This document shows positions 48,096 through 60,855 of a stretch of DNA of 64,000 nucleotides, one piece after another; within the stretch, counting starts at the first letter, position 1, and every line of letters starts with the position of its first letter. The notes beneath the pieces are model-generated. The model ran no database searches. It worked only from the letters and a program-made list of their open reading frames with translations, and was not told the origin of the DNA. Source of the stretch: Parus major (lineage: Eukaryota > Chordata > Aves > Passeriformes > Paridae); NCBI RefSeq assembly GCF_001522545.3, contig NC_031770.1:27457652-27521651 (forward strand), read 5' to 3'. The translations under genes were made by a program, and so were the position numbers.

Positions 48096-48694
48096 AACTG
48101 CCCAGACACATTAGTTTCAGTATTTTTGACTAGATTTCATTTTTAAGACACTCATCTCACATCTCTAACTTATTTGAATATAAGAAGCTAGAGATCATCA
48201 AACAGATTAAGATGTTTCAGAAGTGAATTTAAAACAGGGTATTTTGTACATATCTAGTCTGCATTTAGACACATTAATAACACAGTCTCTTTGTCTTGGG
48301 AAATAACTTCTCATTCTTTATTTAAAGACTCGTAAGCTTCATAATACTGTATTATACTTCAAAGGTAAATCCTCCCACCCCTTTTGAATGAGGCTGATTT
48401 TGATATCTAGGCTGTGTTAATCCCTATTGGTGCAATATATACAGGTAGTATATAGGCTGAACAAGTGCCACTACTAAAAAGTACACCCTCAGATGGGATG
48501 GTCTCAACTATGAATAAATGTCTTGCAACTGTTGTGAAAGTTCTGTGGGTAAGTGAAAGAAGTAGACGTTAAAAATTATGACTCAGTCTTTATAAAGACA
48601 CCATTTTTCAAGAGTGTGTTTTTTCTCTCTTTTTTAGGATCTAAATATTTCCACCCTCTGTTCATCTCTACGCTTGCATAATCACATTGGAAGG
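48096..48694. other. Non-coding spacer between LTRs
   Basis: AT-rich, no recognised feature. Confidence 0.5.
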
Positions 48695-48700
48695 CTTCCC

Positions 48701-49117
48701 TGTTGCATAACTCAGCCAGTGCCTGTGAGCACAGGCAACAATTGTGATGGGTCGGTGAAGAAGAAAGAGCAGGTGATGGATGTTGGGTGGAAAATCCAAG
48801 GGTCCTTTATTCTTCTGCCGCGATACACAGGAGTGCTCCCAAATGTAACACCAAGACCTGAACACCAAGACCTGAAACAAAGGGTAAACACAATTTACAT
48901 ACTCTAACATCTAACATTCTAGAAAACATTCTATCCAATCATGAGTGGCAACATAACCCCTATTTACATAGTAACTCCCATGGTTCTGAGTGAACAAACT
49001 TTAACTCCTCCTAACTTCAAACAATGTCCTCAGACTTAGGGTGCTGTTTTCCATGGCCTCAGGCTGATCCCAGCTATGGCTGGCTCATGGGCCATACCAG
49101 ACCACCAGGCCACCACA
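48701..49117 (-). mobile_element. Solo LTR, class II-type
   Basis: A 417-bp LTR (TGTTGC...CCACCACA on the plus strand) with perfect 6-bp target duplication CTTCCC (48695-48700 and 49118-49123). On the minus strand an AATAAA signal lies at the complement of 48806-48811. No relative of this family was found elsewhere in the window. Confidence 0.85.
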
Positions 49118-49123
49118 CTTCCC

Positions 49124-49588
49124 CATACAGTACATCCCCAGGAATCTCACTTCTTATCAGAGGCCAGCACCAGTGGTTTTAAAGAGATTTTCCACAGACT
49201 GTTCTGCACTTGATTTCTGTGAGGACTTTTTGCTGAAGAACAGAACAGAATTACAACAGACTTTGTGATAAATTATCATCTCTATCATCATCATTATTTA
49301 TTTGGCTAATATTAACATCCAGGAACTTGAAATTCGTGCTTGAAGTTGTACAAGTTCAAACCAAATTCCTTGAAATGGTTACATATGTATGAAAAAATTA
49401 TGGAGAAAGAATAATAGTCCGATTTTGTGGATGAGGAGCTTTATAAATATAAATTCAGATTTCTTAGGGTTATTTGACATCTAGAGACACAAGGGAATCA
49501 TCAAAATTTAATGGTTCATCAAAATCACTGAGGTCTCAATCTTTACATGTCTGCATAGATTTTAGCTATTATTTGCATGTTTGGGTTT
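49124..49588. other. Non-coding spacer between LTRs
   Basis: AT-rich, no recognised feature. Confidence 0.5.
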
Positions 49589-49593
49589 GTCTC

Positions 49594-51146
49594 TGTAGTG
49601 GTTTTAGCACTAGCTCATGTCTTGCTGTGAGATGTGGACTAGGAGAAGGACAAAACAAGCTCAAAACTTAAAAGGAATAAAGGAAGTTTATTAACAGAAC
49701 TACAAGAATAAGAAACCAGAATAAAACTTCCAGAAACCTTTTCTCCCCACCCCATCCTTTTCCTTGCCCAACTGACAACATAGAGACAAAACCTGGGATG
49801 TTAAAGCAGTACCAGCTATACAATAGTCTTTTCATCAGTCTTTGTAGGTACAGGAGTTTTCTCTTGGAATGCCATGGAGAGTTCTCCACAAGAAAAAGTT
49901 TTCTTGTAGCTTTTCATGTCCATAATTGGCAGCTGCCCAGAAAAAAACTCTGCCACCATGCCTTCCTCCCATTTTCACATCACTCTGAGGTATGTTCATG
50001 GGCCATGAACTCAAGGGGTATTATTTTAAGGATGAGTTATTCAATGACAAAGGTTCTCTTCATCTGTCTCTGTGATCATCTCTGGGAACAGAGGTTTTCT
50101 TCTTTTCTCCCTGGGGGCCAAGGATCTTCATCAAATCTCATTTCTCTCTCTCTGTTTAAGCATTTCATGGGATCACAACAACTCTACCATCTATTCAGCT
50201 TCACCAATGGACACCTTTGCTCAGATCTACACTTTGAATAGTTCATTCCCCCCAGTACTCTTTTCATGATTTAAAGGAGTTTTTCAGAACATTATTGTCC
50301 ATCTCCATGGTCTTACTGAAAGAATATTTCAGCTTATTAACACATCTCCTCATTCTCCTTCGATCTGAGGCTTGATTCCTTCTTTCACTGGCTTTGATGT
50401 TTTATGTTGTCTCTTTACATGCTGATCACTCTCCTCTCTCTGGAGAGGGGGGATTAAATCTCCAGGTCTCATCTGGATAGTGAAAGGGTTAAAATCTGGC
50501 CCAAGCCTTGTGGATGGTCACATGATCTCTACGAGGGCAGTGGCTGGAGCTGTTTACTATGGATGATTTTTGGTGGCTGTGCTGGGGGAGAGGAGCTAAG
50601 AACTCAGCAGACAGGCTAGTACTCAAAGGCAGCACCCCATGGGCCGATGGCTTCCTCTCCCCCTGCTCAGCAGTTTCTGGTGAAACCCAGCAGAGGCAGA
50701 ATTTCAGCCAAACCAGGGACCAGCCTGGCCCGGAAGCACCACTGTACAGGGCTCGGTGGGCTTCCCAAGGCCAGCTCAGCCTTTCTGGGAAGGGCATCCT
50801 GTGCCCCACAGTCTCCATCCCCCACCCAGGAGCTGCTGGGCTGTTTCCCAACCCACCCCCCCACCTCGCCCCCCAGGCCGTACAGGCTGCAGTGGGAGCA
50901 GGGTCCAGTCAGAGTTCTGTTACCTTTCAAGGCTGGAAAGAGAGCCAGAAGTTCCCAGGCTTAGGTTTAAAAGGTGGTATTCACAAAGGTGATCTTACTT
51001 TTCAGGTCAAAAATGCTGTCAGTTCTGAGAACTGGCCAGCTATTGGCTTGATCTCAAGCAGAGAAGAAACTCCCAGCAGCTTCTCTCAAAGCCCTCTGTG
51101 GGTGTTTCCTACTTTATCTTTTTTTCCTAAATGCCATATCATCACA
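49594..51146 (-). mobile_element. Long solo LTR (ERVL-type), second copy
   Basis: A 1553-bp LTR homologous to 42736-44134 in the opposite orientation. It has TGT...ACA ends and a perfect 5-bp target duplication GTCTC (49589-49593 and 51147-51151). AATAAA on the minus strand is the complement of 49687-49692. The former CpG core (about 50620-50890) has lost most CpGs. The 214-codon plus-strand frame at 50559-51203 runs antisense through this region and past the LTR end, and is not considered a gene. Confidence 0.9.
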
Positions 51147-51151
51147 GTCTC

Positions 51152-51530
51152 CCTTAGTATCACCCACGTAGAAATGAGTATGCAGAAGAAGCTGTCTGCC
51201 TGACTTGCCCCTATAGGCTGTAAGGACAGGAAAGTGTCTCCAGTGGCTGATTTAGACAGTATTGTGTTGCTCAGCATAAAATGACTTCTGGTTTCCATTA
51301 CTTACAGAGGTTTGTCAAACCTAAAGTAGCAGACCACACCTGTAGCTCACAAATTCCAAACTGCTGACTTACCTCATAAAAAACAATCAGTAGCTGATGC
51401 AGCTGGGTGTAGTTGTCAGGTGCTGTGACTATCTCAGGGATGCATCCCAAAAAGGATGTCCTGGAAGTCCAAGGAACCTCTACAGCTGTTTCTGCAATTC
51501 TAGCTCTGAGCCTTTAGAAGAGCATTTAAG
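51152..51530. other. Non-coding spacer
   Basis: No recognised feature. Confidence 0.45.
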
Positions 51531-51891
51531 TGAAATACAGCTCTTCAAGGCGACACCAAAGAAAGAGATGGAGCTTTCGTAATAGATCTCTGAAGAGGTT
51601 TTTAATCAACTCTTTCCTCCAAGAAATACTAGAATGAATAGCTAGGGATTCAGAGAAAACAGAGGTTTTTATCCCTGAAGGCTGGGGGCAGGACAAAGGG
51701 GAGGAATCAATGAGATACCTGGAATCTACATGGGCTGCAAGCATGCTGTGAGGTGACTTCTTTTGCCCACCACAACTGCAAGGGCTACTAACCAGGGTTT
51801 CTCCCCCAGAGGGAGGGTGGCAAGCTGAATCCTAAGGGCTTCCCTCCAGGGGAGAGTGGCCACCCTTCTCGTCAGCTTACCACCCCCTACA
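51531..51891 (-). mobile_element. LTR-like element, boundaries uncertain
   Basis: On the minus strand the block starts TGTAGGGGGTGG. It has a GATAAAA box (complement of 51666-51672), an ATTAAA signal about 65 bp further (complement of 51601-51606) and a U5-like tail with TCTTTCTTTGGTGTCGCC. The layout is that of a class II LTR. No convincing 5- or 6-bp target duplication was found, so the ends are approximate. Confidence 0.6.
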
Positions 51892-54829
51892 AGTATCTTT
51901 ACTATGGACATAGTAGCACTGTGACTCCATTCTGGAAGTCACAAAGATAGGCAAAAAAATTGTAGCAACTGAGACTTCAAGCTTTACAAATCAGCAAGAA
52001 ATTTGGAGACAATAGAACAAAAAAAAAACAGAGGCTGCACTAAGCTTTTAGACACATGCAGGAAAAAATACAGCAAAGCATTTGGCTTAATTCCCACTAC
52101 AATATTGTAATGCATATAGTTAGTAATCATAAATCTCAGCTGTCACATGCTCTGGTCACAAGGGTTGGAGGGGCTACCAAATAACCTTTTCTGAACTTCA
52201 ATTGTGATCCCTTGGAAAAAACATGTATTTTCCCATGGGTCATAGTCAAAACTTAGTCTACATGCAACTATTCATAGTTCCTGCTTGGGCTTGGTTGCAG
52301 CTCCCAGCCCAGGCACAGGGCCTCCTGATGAGGGCTGGTTGCTCAGCATCACAACTTCCTCCAATAGCAGCCTTACCAGGAGATACAGTGACTGATTTTA
52401 TAGTCACTGATGCTGAATATTTATTTTCCGTAAAGAAGGAGACATTCTTTTCAGCCTAAGTCACTTGAAAAACAGGAATCACAATTGCATTTGGAAGTGC
52501 AAAGAAGCTGCAACTCTTTGTCTGCATCACAGAAGAGGACCTGTGCTTACAGAAAACCTCTAGCATAACAATAATAACCAGCATAAAAACCATCTGTAAA
52601 TGAAAGTCAGCACAATTCTTATTGGACAGAGAAAATTACTCCAGTCCTTTTTTCTTTCAGCTATGATTTTGTGCACTGACCTTTGGTCAGTATGGTCAAA
52701 TAGCCTTAAGCAGCAGTTGTAAAGCATAAGACCATTTCATGGACACTGATTTCATTAGGCAGCTCTGCATAAATTAGCATTACTTAAGGGGGTATGTAAC
52801 TAATGGTACTGAAAAGAAGTGATGTCTGTTCATTCTGTGTGTTTTGCCTATAACTAAAGCTTTCCTGCCCCTCTGCAGAGACACAGCTGCCCTTCTGTGC
52901 TCTGCTGCAGATGTGAAATGTTACACAGACCCTCTGTGAGATGCTATTTTCCTAGCAGAGACCATGCAGACCATGTGAGGGAGATATTAGTGGCCATGGA
53001 CTCTTGTGAAGCTACTCAGATTTAACCCAAGTAAAAGCCTCATTCATTGTCAGATTTTGTACTCTTAAGCAAAAGCAACCTCAGGTCAGATTTGACTCTG
53101 CCTAGTGCTTGAGCTCCTTCCAAGTAAAGTAAGACAAGCAACAGTGCAGCGACTTGTAAACTCCTAGGAGCCTCCAACATTTCTCCATCATACAGAAAAT
53201 CTACATGAGGTTTGGTCCTTTAGCCTATTCTTTCTTCTTTAAGAATATTAGGTTTAGTCATGAGGAGGGTTTTGATTCTGGCAAGAGACTTTCTCATGAT
53301 GGCAGCAATTAATGAAGCAGAAGGCTTATTGGGCACATCCTAAATATCTTTAGAGCTTAGATGCATCTGATTTTTTTTCTAAGATTATTACCCAGCTGGA
53401 TCCCATCCACTAAGACTGCCAGTGCTGTGCTGGCAAAAATGTCCTCTGCATAGCTGACCTCCCACCATGCAAATATCTCTAAACCTTTAAACACTCTGAA
53501 ACTGCCAGCAGATTCAGATGGATTAGCCTTCAGAGTCACTTTTAGTTTTTATGGACCAGTTTGCTAATCTCCCTTGAAAACAGCTATCTCTGTCTGAAAC
53601 TCAGGGAAGGAGGAAGAGAATGAAAGATTAACAATAAGAATAAAATCAATCAGATAAGAGCTTAGGTAATGAGTTATAAACTATCTGCAAATTGTGCCAA
53701 CTGTAGAATTGTTACTAAATTTTGGGAGAAGGAAAAAACCACTGTTCTGAAACAAGCATTAAACATTCACATTTCAGCTGCAATCCTGATACTCAAACTT
53801 GTCTAACTGTTCCCTTCTATATTTCAACAAAACAACAGGAACTAGCAGATGGGAGAGCTGCATTCTACTACACAGTCCCTTCCTTAGATCACTTCTAAGA
53901 AGCTGATGTCTATCAGTCCCTGTGAAGAAAGTTTGGCTCAGGGGTGTGTTTTGTTGCTTCCTTACATAGTTATGTTTGCTTTTAGAAGGAACTTAAAAAT
54001 TCTGGGTGATGTACTTGCTCTTGCTCTTTCAATTCAGTTTTCCTGTGATAGAGAGAGTCTCACACAAAACCAGAGCAAGTACAAACTTCACTTTTGAGTT
54101 AAGTGAGTTCACTTAAACACCAAAATATGCCCAAGGAAGAAATCTCTCTTCTTCCACTTTCTGTGGATGGAGAATCAGGAACAGATGGGGTTGAAATGAG
54201 GACAAAGGACAAAGTGAGCTGAGTTCCAGTCTCTGCATTTAGGTGAGAGGGTGACCAAGAACACTGAGCTCATCCCAGTCTTTGATTGCAGCACATGCTA
54301 ACATCTCCTTATATCCATATAATATCTCCATATCTCAATATTCTGAACCTTGGCTTTATCTTGGATGGGCTTTTGTCAGTGTCTCCCTGCATTTTTGTGG
54401 GCTAGCTAAAGAAATGCCACCCATAGTATACTCTTGTATGAAAACAATTAAATGGATGTTCTTTAACTTATATTTTATTTTGGATCCATTTGAAGATTTC
54501 AATTTCCTTCCAGCCTGAGATCCCTGAATTTGTCCAAAACTGTTAAGGTTCGCTTCCACTTTGGGGAAAAAAGATCATTAGCTTGAACTAGTTTAGCCCA
54601 ATGCTTATGATTGACTTTTTAACAATATGTTTGTTTCAGGTTCATTTTGAGAAATAAGTCATATTTCAGATTTTCCTTGAGACATAGGCTCACCACATAC
54701 TATTAAGCAGTTATTATGTATTATTACATATCTGTCTTAGAAAAATCATTAGTAGTCCTCTGTCATTCTAGAACATGTCTCAGGTATCATTTCAGAGAGT
54801 CTGGTATTATCTTGCTGTCTCTACTTCCT
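51892..54829. other. Non-coding interval
   Basis: About 2.9 kb without recognised genes or repeats; an A-run lies near 52020. Confidence 0.5.
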
Positions 54830-55725
54830 TCCATGGACCCAGTTATGGAATAGAGTGAACTTGCTAAATGTACAGATGATGTAAAGCTGAGGGGGGCTGC
54901 AGCATCCTAGAAAACACTAACAGAATGAAAAATGATCTTTGCCAAAAGGAAAAACAGTTTGGAATTAAAACGGTATCATTCAATAAACTCAGACGCAAGA
55001 CAGTCCTGCAAGTTAGGAAGGAACACTTCAGACAGGGCAGAACAACTGGCCAAGAGATGTTCTTAGGAGCACATTGGGTGACAAAGGGAATTTTAATCAA
55101 TTGTGGCAATTTACAGAAATTAAAAGTTCCCAAGCTCAAATGTCACCATTAAGTGTATGAACAAGGAAATGATCTATGACAATTAAAATAATCCTTCAAT
55201 ACATATAATCTCATGTGGAATACTGACTCTCGTTTCAGGCATTGTATTTCAAGAAGAGCAGGGAACATTTGGTCTGAGAAGAGAAAGGAGATTCAGAAGG
55301 TCAGAGATATTAACAATATGACTCATCAGAAGAAACAAAGACTATAGGAGAAAAAATGAAGGGAAAAAGGAATTAATAATCTCAAATAAAAAATATCACA
55401 AAAACATAATGTGGAATACAAAGTCATCCTGCAAGGAATAAAGGATTAATCTGTCTGGGTACCTAGTACCACGTGGTACCAGGTGGATAAGACAGGAGGC
55501 AATTCCTTAGTAACTAAGGGAAATTTTCTAATTGTAATGTTAGTTAAGGACTGGAGAAGTTTCCCATAGGAAGCAGTTCTATCATTTCTTTGAATTTCTT
55601 GAAGAACAGATAACACAAATGCCTGACAGGATTGCTTTAAGTATAGCTGATTCTGCTTTGGAGTTAAAGGATAGGCTACGAATGCCTCTTGAGATGGCTT
55701 CCAGCTTCCTTTTAGCTCTGCTCTC
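54830..55725 (+). mobile_element. Ancient CR1 LINE 3' end
   Basis: Diverged CR1 words occur in correct order along 0.9 kb: AACTTGCTAAATGTACAGATG, GGGGCTGCAGCATCCTAG, CAATAAACTCAGACGCAAG, TTAGGAAGGAACACTTCAG, later GACAGGAGGCAATTCCTTAG, GTTAGTTAAGGACTGGAGAA and ACACAAATGCCTGACAGG. These correspond to the end of ORF2 and the 3' non-coding tail. No coding frame survives. Confidence 0.75.
55462..55483. repeat. 22-bp palindrome centred on an E-box
   Basis: CCTAGTACCAC followed by GTGGTACCAGG: one mismatched pair in 11, with a perfect 14-bp core GTACCACGTGGTAC that contains CACGTG. It lies in the old CR1 tail. Confidence 0.85.
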
Positions 55726-58700
55726 TGTTCATTCTACCTTTTCTATGTACCTACAGCAGTATATCAGGAGGCAATTAAAACATTAAAAAACACATTTTGT
55801 ATTTTTTCCTTCTAAAACAAGTAAACTAATAATGCCTATAAAAATGGTTTGCTCACTCCACTGCCTTAGTGTGCTCTGATTACAACACTGAAATATTTGT
55901 GCTTCATATGGGAGCTATGCTTACTATTGAAATCCAGACTTCTGTCATCTTCATTTTCACAGCTAAATCTGCAGGCAGCAGTAGGAACAAGACAAGTCCA
56001 ATCTTCTCAAGACCAACAGCAAAGGAAATGAGAGCTCAGCCATTAGTTATCTTGGCATAAATAAGTATATATCTTTCCCAGACTAGCAAAAGTAATCATG
56101 GATACATGATACACCATCAGAGCTATTAATCTGCCTTGCTTTAGCTTGCCTTGCCCTTTACCAAGCATGCTGAGCACATTAACCAAAACTCATCTTCTCT
56201 GACATTTCCTAGTGCAGCTCTAGCAGGTAATGCCATGTTAAATCAGATTCTTTCACTGGAAATGTCTGCTGGGTGCCTGAATCACAACAGTCACGGAGTA
56301 TCCAAGCCTGCTTGCTACAGTCTCTAACAGCCCCCACAGAGACTCAGCCAGCCCAAGCTGTTTGGCAGCTGAAAGCAGGTTTTGTCATTTCAGTTATGCA
56401 GCAACTGCTCCCACTTTGGCAGGATACCACTCTGGAACACATGCTTGGGTTTTTCCTGATCATACTTGTAAAAGTCTCCTGGGAAGGTGTCTAGATAGAG
56501 TCAAGTTATTAATGCACAGCACAGGATTAAAACAGCATGGATGTCAGGGTAGCCCTCGTGATGCTGGTACAACGAGGGACATCCTTAGGCAGAGGAAAAC
56601 CTTGTTTGCTTTGCCCCATGTGTTCTCTTCCTGGCTCCTTGTCTTCTGCTCTCAGCTTCCTGCTGCTGGGTATCCTTTTGCATGAGCCTACACTTGGTCT
56701 CGATTAAACAACCTTTCCGGAAGAGCTCAGTCATATTGCCCTCACTGTGTCACCTCAAAACAGGTGTTAGTGGCTTTGTTGTCAAATTGGAAGAGGGAGA
56801 GAAGGGTCCCACACATGACTGAGCAATGAACAGTCCCCGTTCTGTGGTCGGCTGACAGGGTCCTGCTCACTGCTCAGTCTCACCCTTTCAATGCAGAGAT
56901 TGTTTTGGCCCATTAACTAGAGGTAGCAGCAATAATCTGCCAGAACAAATGAAGCAAATACCTACAGTGTACTCACAATAATTAATGGATACTCCCCGCA
57001 CCTAGTGCAGGACCCTATCTCAGGAGTCTTCCTGAATATCTTACAGCTAGCTGCCCACATACTTCCCCCCAGACTTACCCTACAGTTTTACTCTGTATCC
57101 AGTACACTGCCTGGTAAAGAAAAACAAATCAAGAGTGGATGCATCAATCTTTTAAATCTGGATAGAAAAAGAGAAACATTTTTTTAAAAATAAATAAATA
57201 AAAAAATAAGGAGCTGTTAATTATTTCAGACCTTCTGGCAGCCAAAAAACAGAGTAAGTGTAGGGAGGGCATGCCTCAGAATTCTTCTCTTTTATATGGA
57301 AATGTGGAATGTGCTGTTAAGACTAGATTAACTGCTCTGAGTTAATAAAATACAAAACCTGAACGTTTATTCAAAATTCAGGCCAAACTTCAAGCTGCTT
57401 TGAGGCTGACAAACAAAAACAAAGACTTGTTTTTGTTACCTCCCACTTACATTATCTTTTGGTTTTGATCAGCGAAAAAATAGATCAGAACCTGATCTCT
57501 GTTTAAGCAAAACCCAGTCATGATGGAATGCCTCCAGAAATCTTCACACATCCATTCAAATGTTGCACTCTTGGAAGATCCATATAAATGGGATAAGCTT
57601 GCAGATTCTTTCACCTTTCCGAATCTTTCTTGTCTTCAGTAATTTTTCATTTTCTGAATATCTCTCTACTTCAGCATAGAGAGCAAATGCTAGGGATGTG
57701 ACATACATACTAACCACTAGTGAAATTAGGTTGAAGGAGAAAGGATTTATCAATTAAGTTGCAAGGGACATTAAGAGAAGACAATTCCTTTTAATTGGGA
57801 GAAGGAAGAAAGACAGTCCTTCCTTTCTGGACATTGGTGTCCTAATAAGACGTAAACCTCTCTAGACAGCATTATCAGCCTGTATGTATCTTATTTTTCT
57901 CTCTTTATTAGCCAGTGGTGTCTTGGTCTAAGAAGAACAAAATAGGTTCACAGTATTTCCTTTTTCCTGAGAGTATAAATACAATGTCTTACAGCCTAAG
58001 AGACCAGGTTATTTACTACTCACTTACAAGGACTTCTTTTGTAAACTCTTTTCCTTTCCTGTATGCACTCTCCCATGGGAAAAGAAAGAATATCCATCTT
58101 TAAAAGTCCCTGCCAGAACCAGCAGCAGGAGAAATGTATGTTTCTGCCTATACACTTAGAGTGGGGGCACTGGATGTGAGATAGAATATTCAAAGAAAGA
58201 AAATAGAGAAAATTCTTTTTTATTTAAGTACAATACTTCTATTATACTAATATACACATTCTCCAACAGGGATCATAGTTAAAATACTATTTTGAACAAG
58301 AAATGATCATGTTTATTAATTTTAGTCCTTTAAAAATTCTAATTCATGGGAGTTCTGAGATAAACTGAAAGCCAAGGAATAAGGTCTCAAAATAATGTCT
58401 TTTCTTTTCAAAACAAGATTGATAGTCACTCACAAAAGTGAGATTTGTTACAGTAATTGGCTCTGGAGGAAGGTTTCGCACTGCAGCATGAGAAAACTGT
58501 AGTATCCATTTAGTCAGAGCTGGCCTTCAATGTTTACATTAAAAGATAGGCGGATATAAACTAAAACATAAAATACCAGCTTACCATATATTTGTCCTTT
58601 GTGACACAGGATACAAATGTTCTATCTTGTGAATGTTCAGGATTTTCAGCAATGAATAAGTTAGTCTCAGCTGTTGTCACATCCCTTACCCTTTTCTTTG

Positions 58701-59302
58701 ACCCCTCAGGATATCCTGGTGCTTCTGTTAATGGCATGGGTCCTCTTGAATGTTGCCACCATAAGCATGTCCATGAAGGTAGTATGAATCAACAACCATC
58801 TAATGCTGGCTATAATTAAAATGCAAGCACGACAGAAAGTCTCAAAGAAATTTCCAGCAGTAGCTACTCTGAATATCTGTCAAACCCCCTCCTTAGAGAT
58901 CTCAAGTCTTTGGGCACTATATAACGTTAATATTTTGTTATTGAAGTGGAAACGGTGTTTTATTCATGGTAATGCAGAATAGTTGTTGGAGCTGGACAAG
59001 AACACCAGTGTCTCACCATAATTTCTATCTTTAAATCACTTAACTTTAATGACAATTTAAAAAAAAACAAACCAAAACAAACAAACAAAAAAACCCAACC
59101 AAACAAAAAAACCATGACATCATTTTGATGGTGAGAGCAGGGAAGCCAGAGCTGAATGCTATGAAAATTGTGTTGCACCAGCAATGGGGCTGAATCATTC
59201 CAGAGGAAACAATAGAAAAGGAGCTACACGATGGTGTAGGTAATAATATTAGCTCTACCATCACGCCCAGTTTTGTCATCTTAATTTACAGAAAATGTTG
59301 TA
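55726..59302. other. Non-coding interval
   Basis: No gene or certain mobile element in 3.6 kb. A GC-richer patch at about 56220-56700 has overlapping frames on the plus strand without motifs. An A/AC-rich tract lies at 59059-59112. Confidence 0.5.
59059..59112 (+). repeat. A-rich low-complexity tract
   Basis: Runs of A broken by C and CC (AAACCAAAC, AAACAAAC units); simple repeat only. Confidence 0.85.
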
Positions 59303-59308
59303 ATATCC

Positions 59309-59743
59309 TGTTGTGAGATGCCTCAGGGAGGCAAAGATTTTGTTTCAGATAAGCATTGTTGAAGTGGAGGCATGGCTGTAAAGCCCAGCTAGTGTGAATC
59401 CTGAACTTTTGCTTTGGAGGCAGGACCCTGTGAGCCCTGGATGAGTTGCCCTACCCCAGACCCCTTGAGGGGGGCAGCCCAGGAGTTCTGGGGTTGGGTT
59501 TGAGCCCCTGGGGTTTCTCCCTTGCTGTGTTCCTAGTGGTCCCTGATCCTAAACTCCACCCTAGTTCTGTCCCTCAAAACCCATCACCCTGCCTTTGTTC
59601 GGGGCTCTCTGTTCTGGATCTGAGTTTGTTCCCATGCTGAATAAATGGTTTCATGAACAGAAGCCCATCTCGTTCCTGTCCCATGGTGGTTCCTGGTAAC
59701 TGTAGCTTCTCTGGACATGATCTTGCAGTTGCAGAATGCAATA
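59309..59743 (+). mobile_element. Solo LTR, class II-type
   Basis: A 435-bp LTR starting TGTTGTGAG and ending GAATGCAATA, flanked by ATATCC (59303-59308) and GTATCC (59744-59749), a 6-bp duplication with one mismatch. AATAAA is at 59640-59645; no TATA box is obvious. It is the undamaged relative of the duplicated LTR at 34429-35110. Confidence 0.82.
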
Positions 59744-59749
59744 GTATCC

Positions 59750-60299
59750 ATAATAAAATGTGCTAAGGGAGGTGTGCAGATAGCTAGTTCTGAAGCATGG
59801 TCCTCCTAACAAGACAGCAAAATGAGGAGCTATGGAATTCTATAGGTAACAAAAGGGGAGTGATATATGTGCCAATGGCCCACCCTGACCTGGGATAGGC
59901 CCAAGGGGTAGTACATGTAAAACTGGAAAACATTATATGCAACAGCTGGGGGGTGCAAGCTTGGCAGAATTGGTAACCAAAATAAGAATTACCAGGGCAG
60001 TCTTACCTTAATTACTAATTAGATAAAAAACTATATAGTCAGAAAAAAAACTGCTAGTGGGCAAAAAAGATGAAGTGTTTTGTTTCTTTGGAGAGGGGAT
60101 AATTGGAAGAACTTGCTGGTAAGCAAATGGAGAAAAAGGGAATGTTGGAGAGGGGATAATTGAAAGGACTTGCTGGTAAGCAAATAGAGTAAAAGGGAAA
60201 GTAAAGTGAAGCCATTCCAAAGATTGGGGCTGATACACTACTTTGCTTACAATGTCCATCCCAATGTTGACCAGGGAGTCTCCAGAGGACAAAGACCCT
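59750..60299. other. Interval with a 57-bp minisatellite
   Basis: Apart from the minisatellite at 60090-60203, nothing is recognised. Confidence 0.45.
60090..60203 (+). repeat. 57-bp minisatellite, two units plus a decayed third
   Basis: Two adjacent units (60090-60146 and 60147-60203) start GGAGAGGGGATAATTG and share ACTTGCTGGTAAGCAAAT. A diverged partial unit precedes them (from about 60048, ACTGCTAGTGGGCAAA). The 57-bp period equals 19 codons, so a minus-strand frame stays open with repeated FAYQQVL words; there is no other sign of coding. Confidence 0.9.
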
Positions 60300-60855
60300 C
60301 TGGTCAGTTCATTCCTTTTCCTATATCACAGATGCCTGAGCACGAGAATTTGAAGGTATCCTGAAAGTGAAAGTAGATGCTGTGTACTTGAAAGCCAAGA
60401 GCATTGTACCAAAGAGGCTGCACTAAATCCATGAAGGGTTTGCCTGCCCTAAAAACACTGTGTAAATCACAAGCCTTTTAGAGCATGAAAGATGCCAGTA
60501 AATTGGAAAGGACTCAGAGAAATGCTACAACAAATCATTAAGAGACAGATGGACTCAAGAAAAAAAATATTAAAAGAACTGAATAGGAGGATAAAAGGAA
60601 GTCATGCCAGGCAAAGACTGTAAATAACAAGGACAAAATAAATTATTTAAGACTGCAAAAGGAAATATAATCCACTGTCACTGAATAATACTGAGCAGAG
60701 GAAAATTCAGTCAGCAAATCTGTAAAAAAAGGTTTATTTTCTGGTCCAATAGGTTGAAGAATAAGCTCCCAAAGGATATGATAGATACTGTATGACCTGA
60801 AGAAATTTAAGCTTAGAAGCACAAAAATCAAGAACAATAGATGTCAGCAGGGGTA
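60300..60855 (+). mobile_element. Probable ancient CR1 LINE fragment
   Basis: Weak but ordered resemblance to old CR1: TTGGAAAGGACTCAGAGAAATG, then CTACAACAAATCATTAAGAG, and near the end GAATAAGCTCCCAAAGGATATG with a tail AAGAAATTTAAGCTTAGAAG. No coding frame. Confidence 0.5.

Noticed and set aside
49868..50260. 147-codon plus-strand frame at 49798-50241
   Set aside because: It lies antisense inside the long LTR and has no recognisable motif.
50559..51203. 214-codon plus-strand open frame
   Set aside because: It runs antisense through the GC-rich core of the long LTR at 49594-51146 and beyond its end. The homologous copies do not keep the frame. Low stop density comes from GC content.
51452..51945. 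CTGGAAGTC on both sides of the 51.5-51.9-kb LTR as a target duplication
   Set aside because: Nine bases is not a usual LTR duplication length, and the implied ends do not give TG...CA; probably coincidence.
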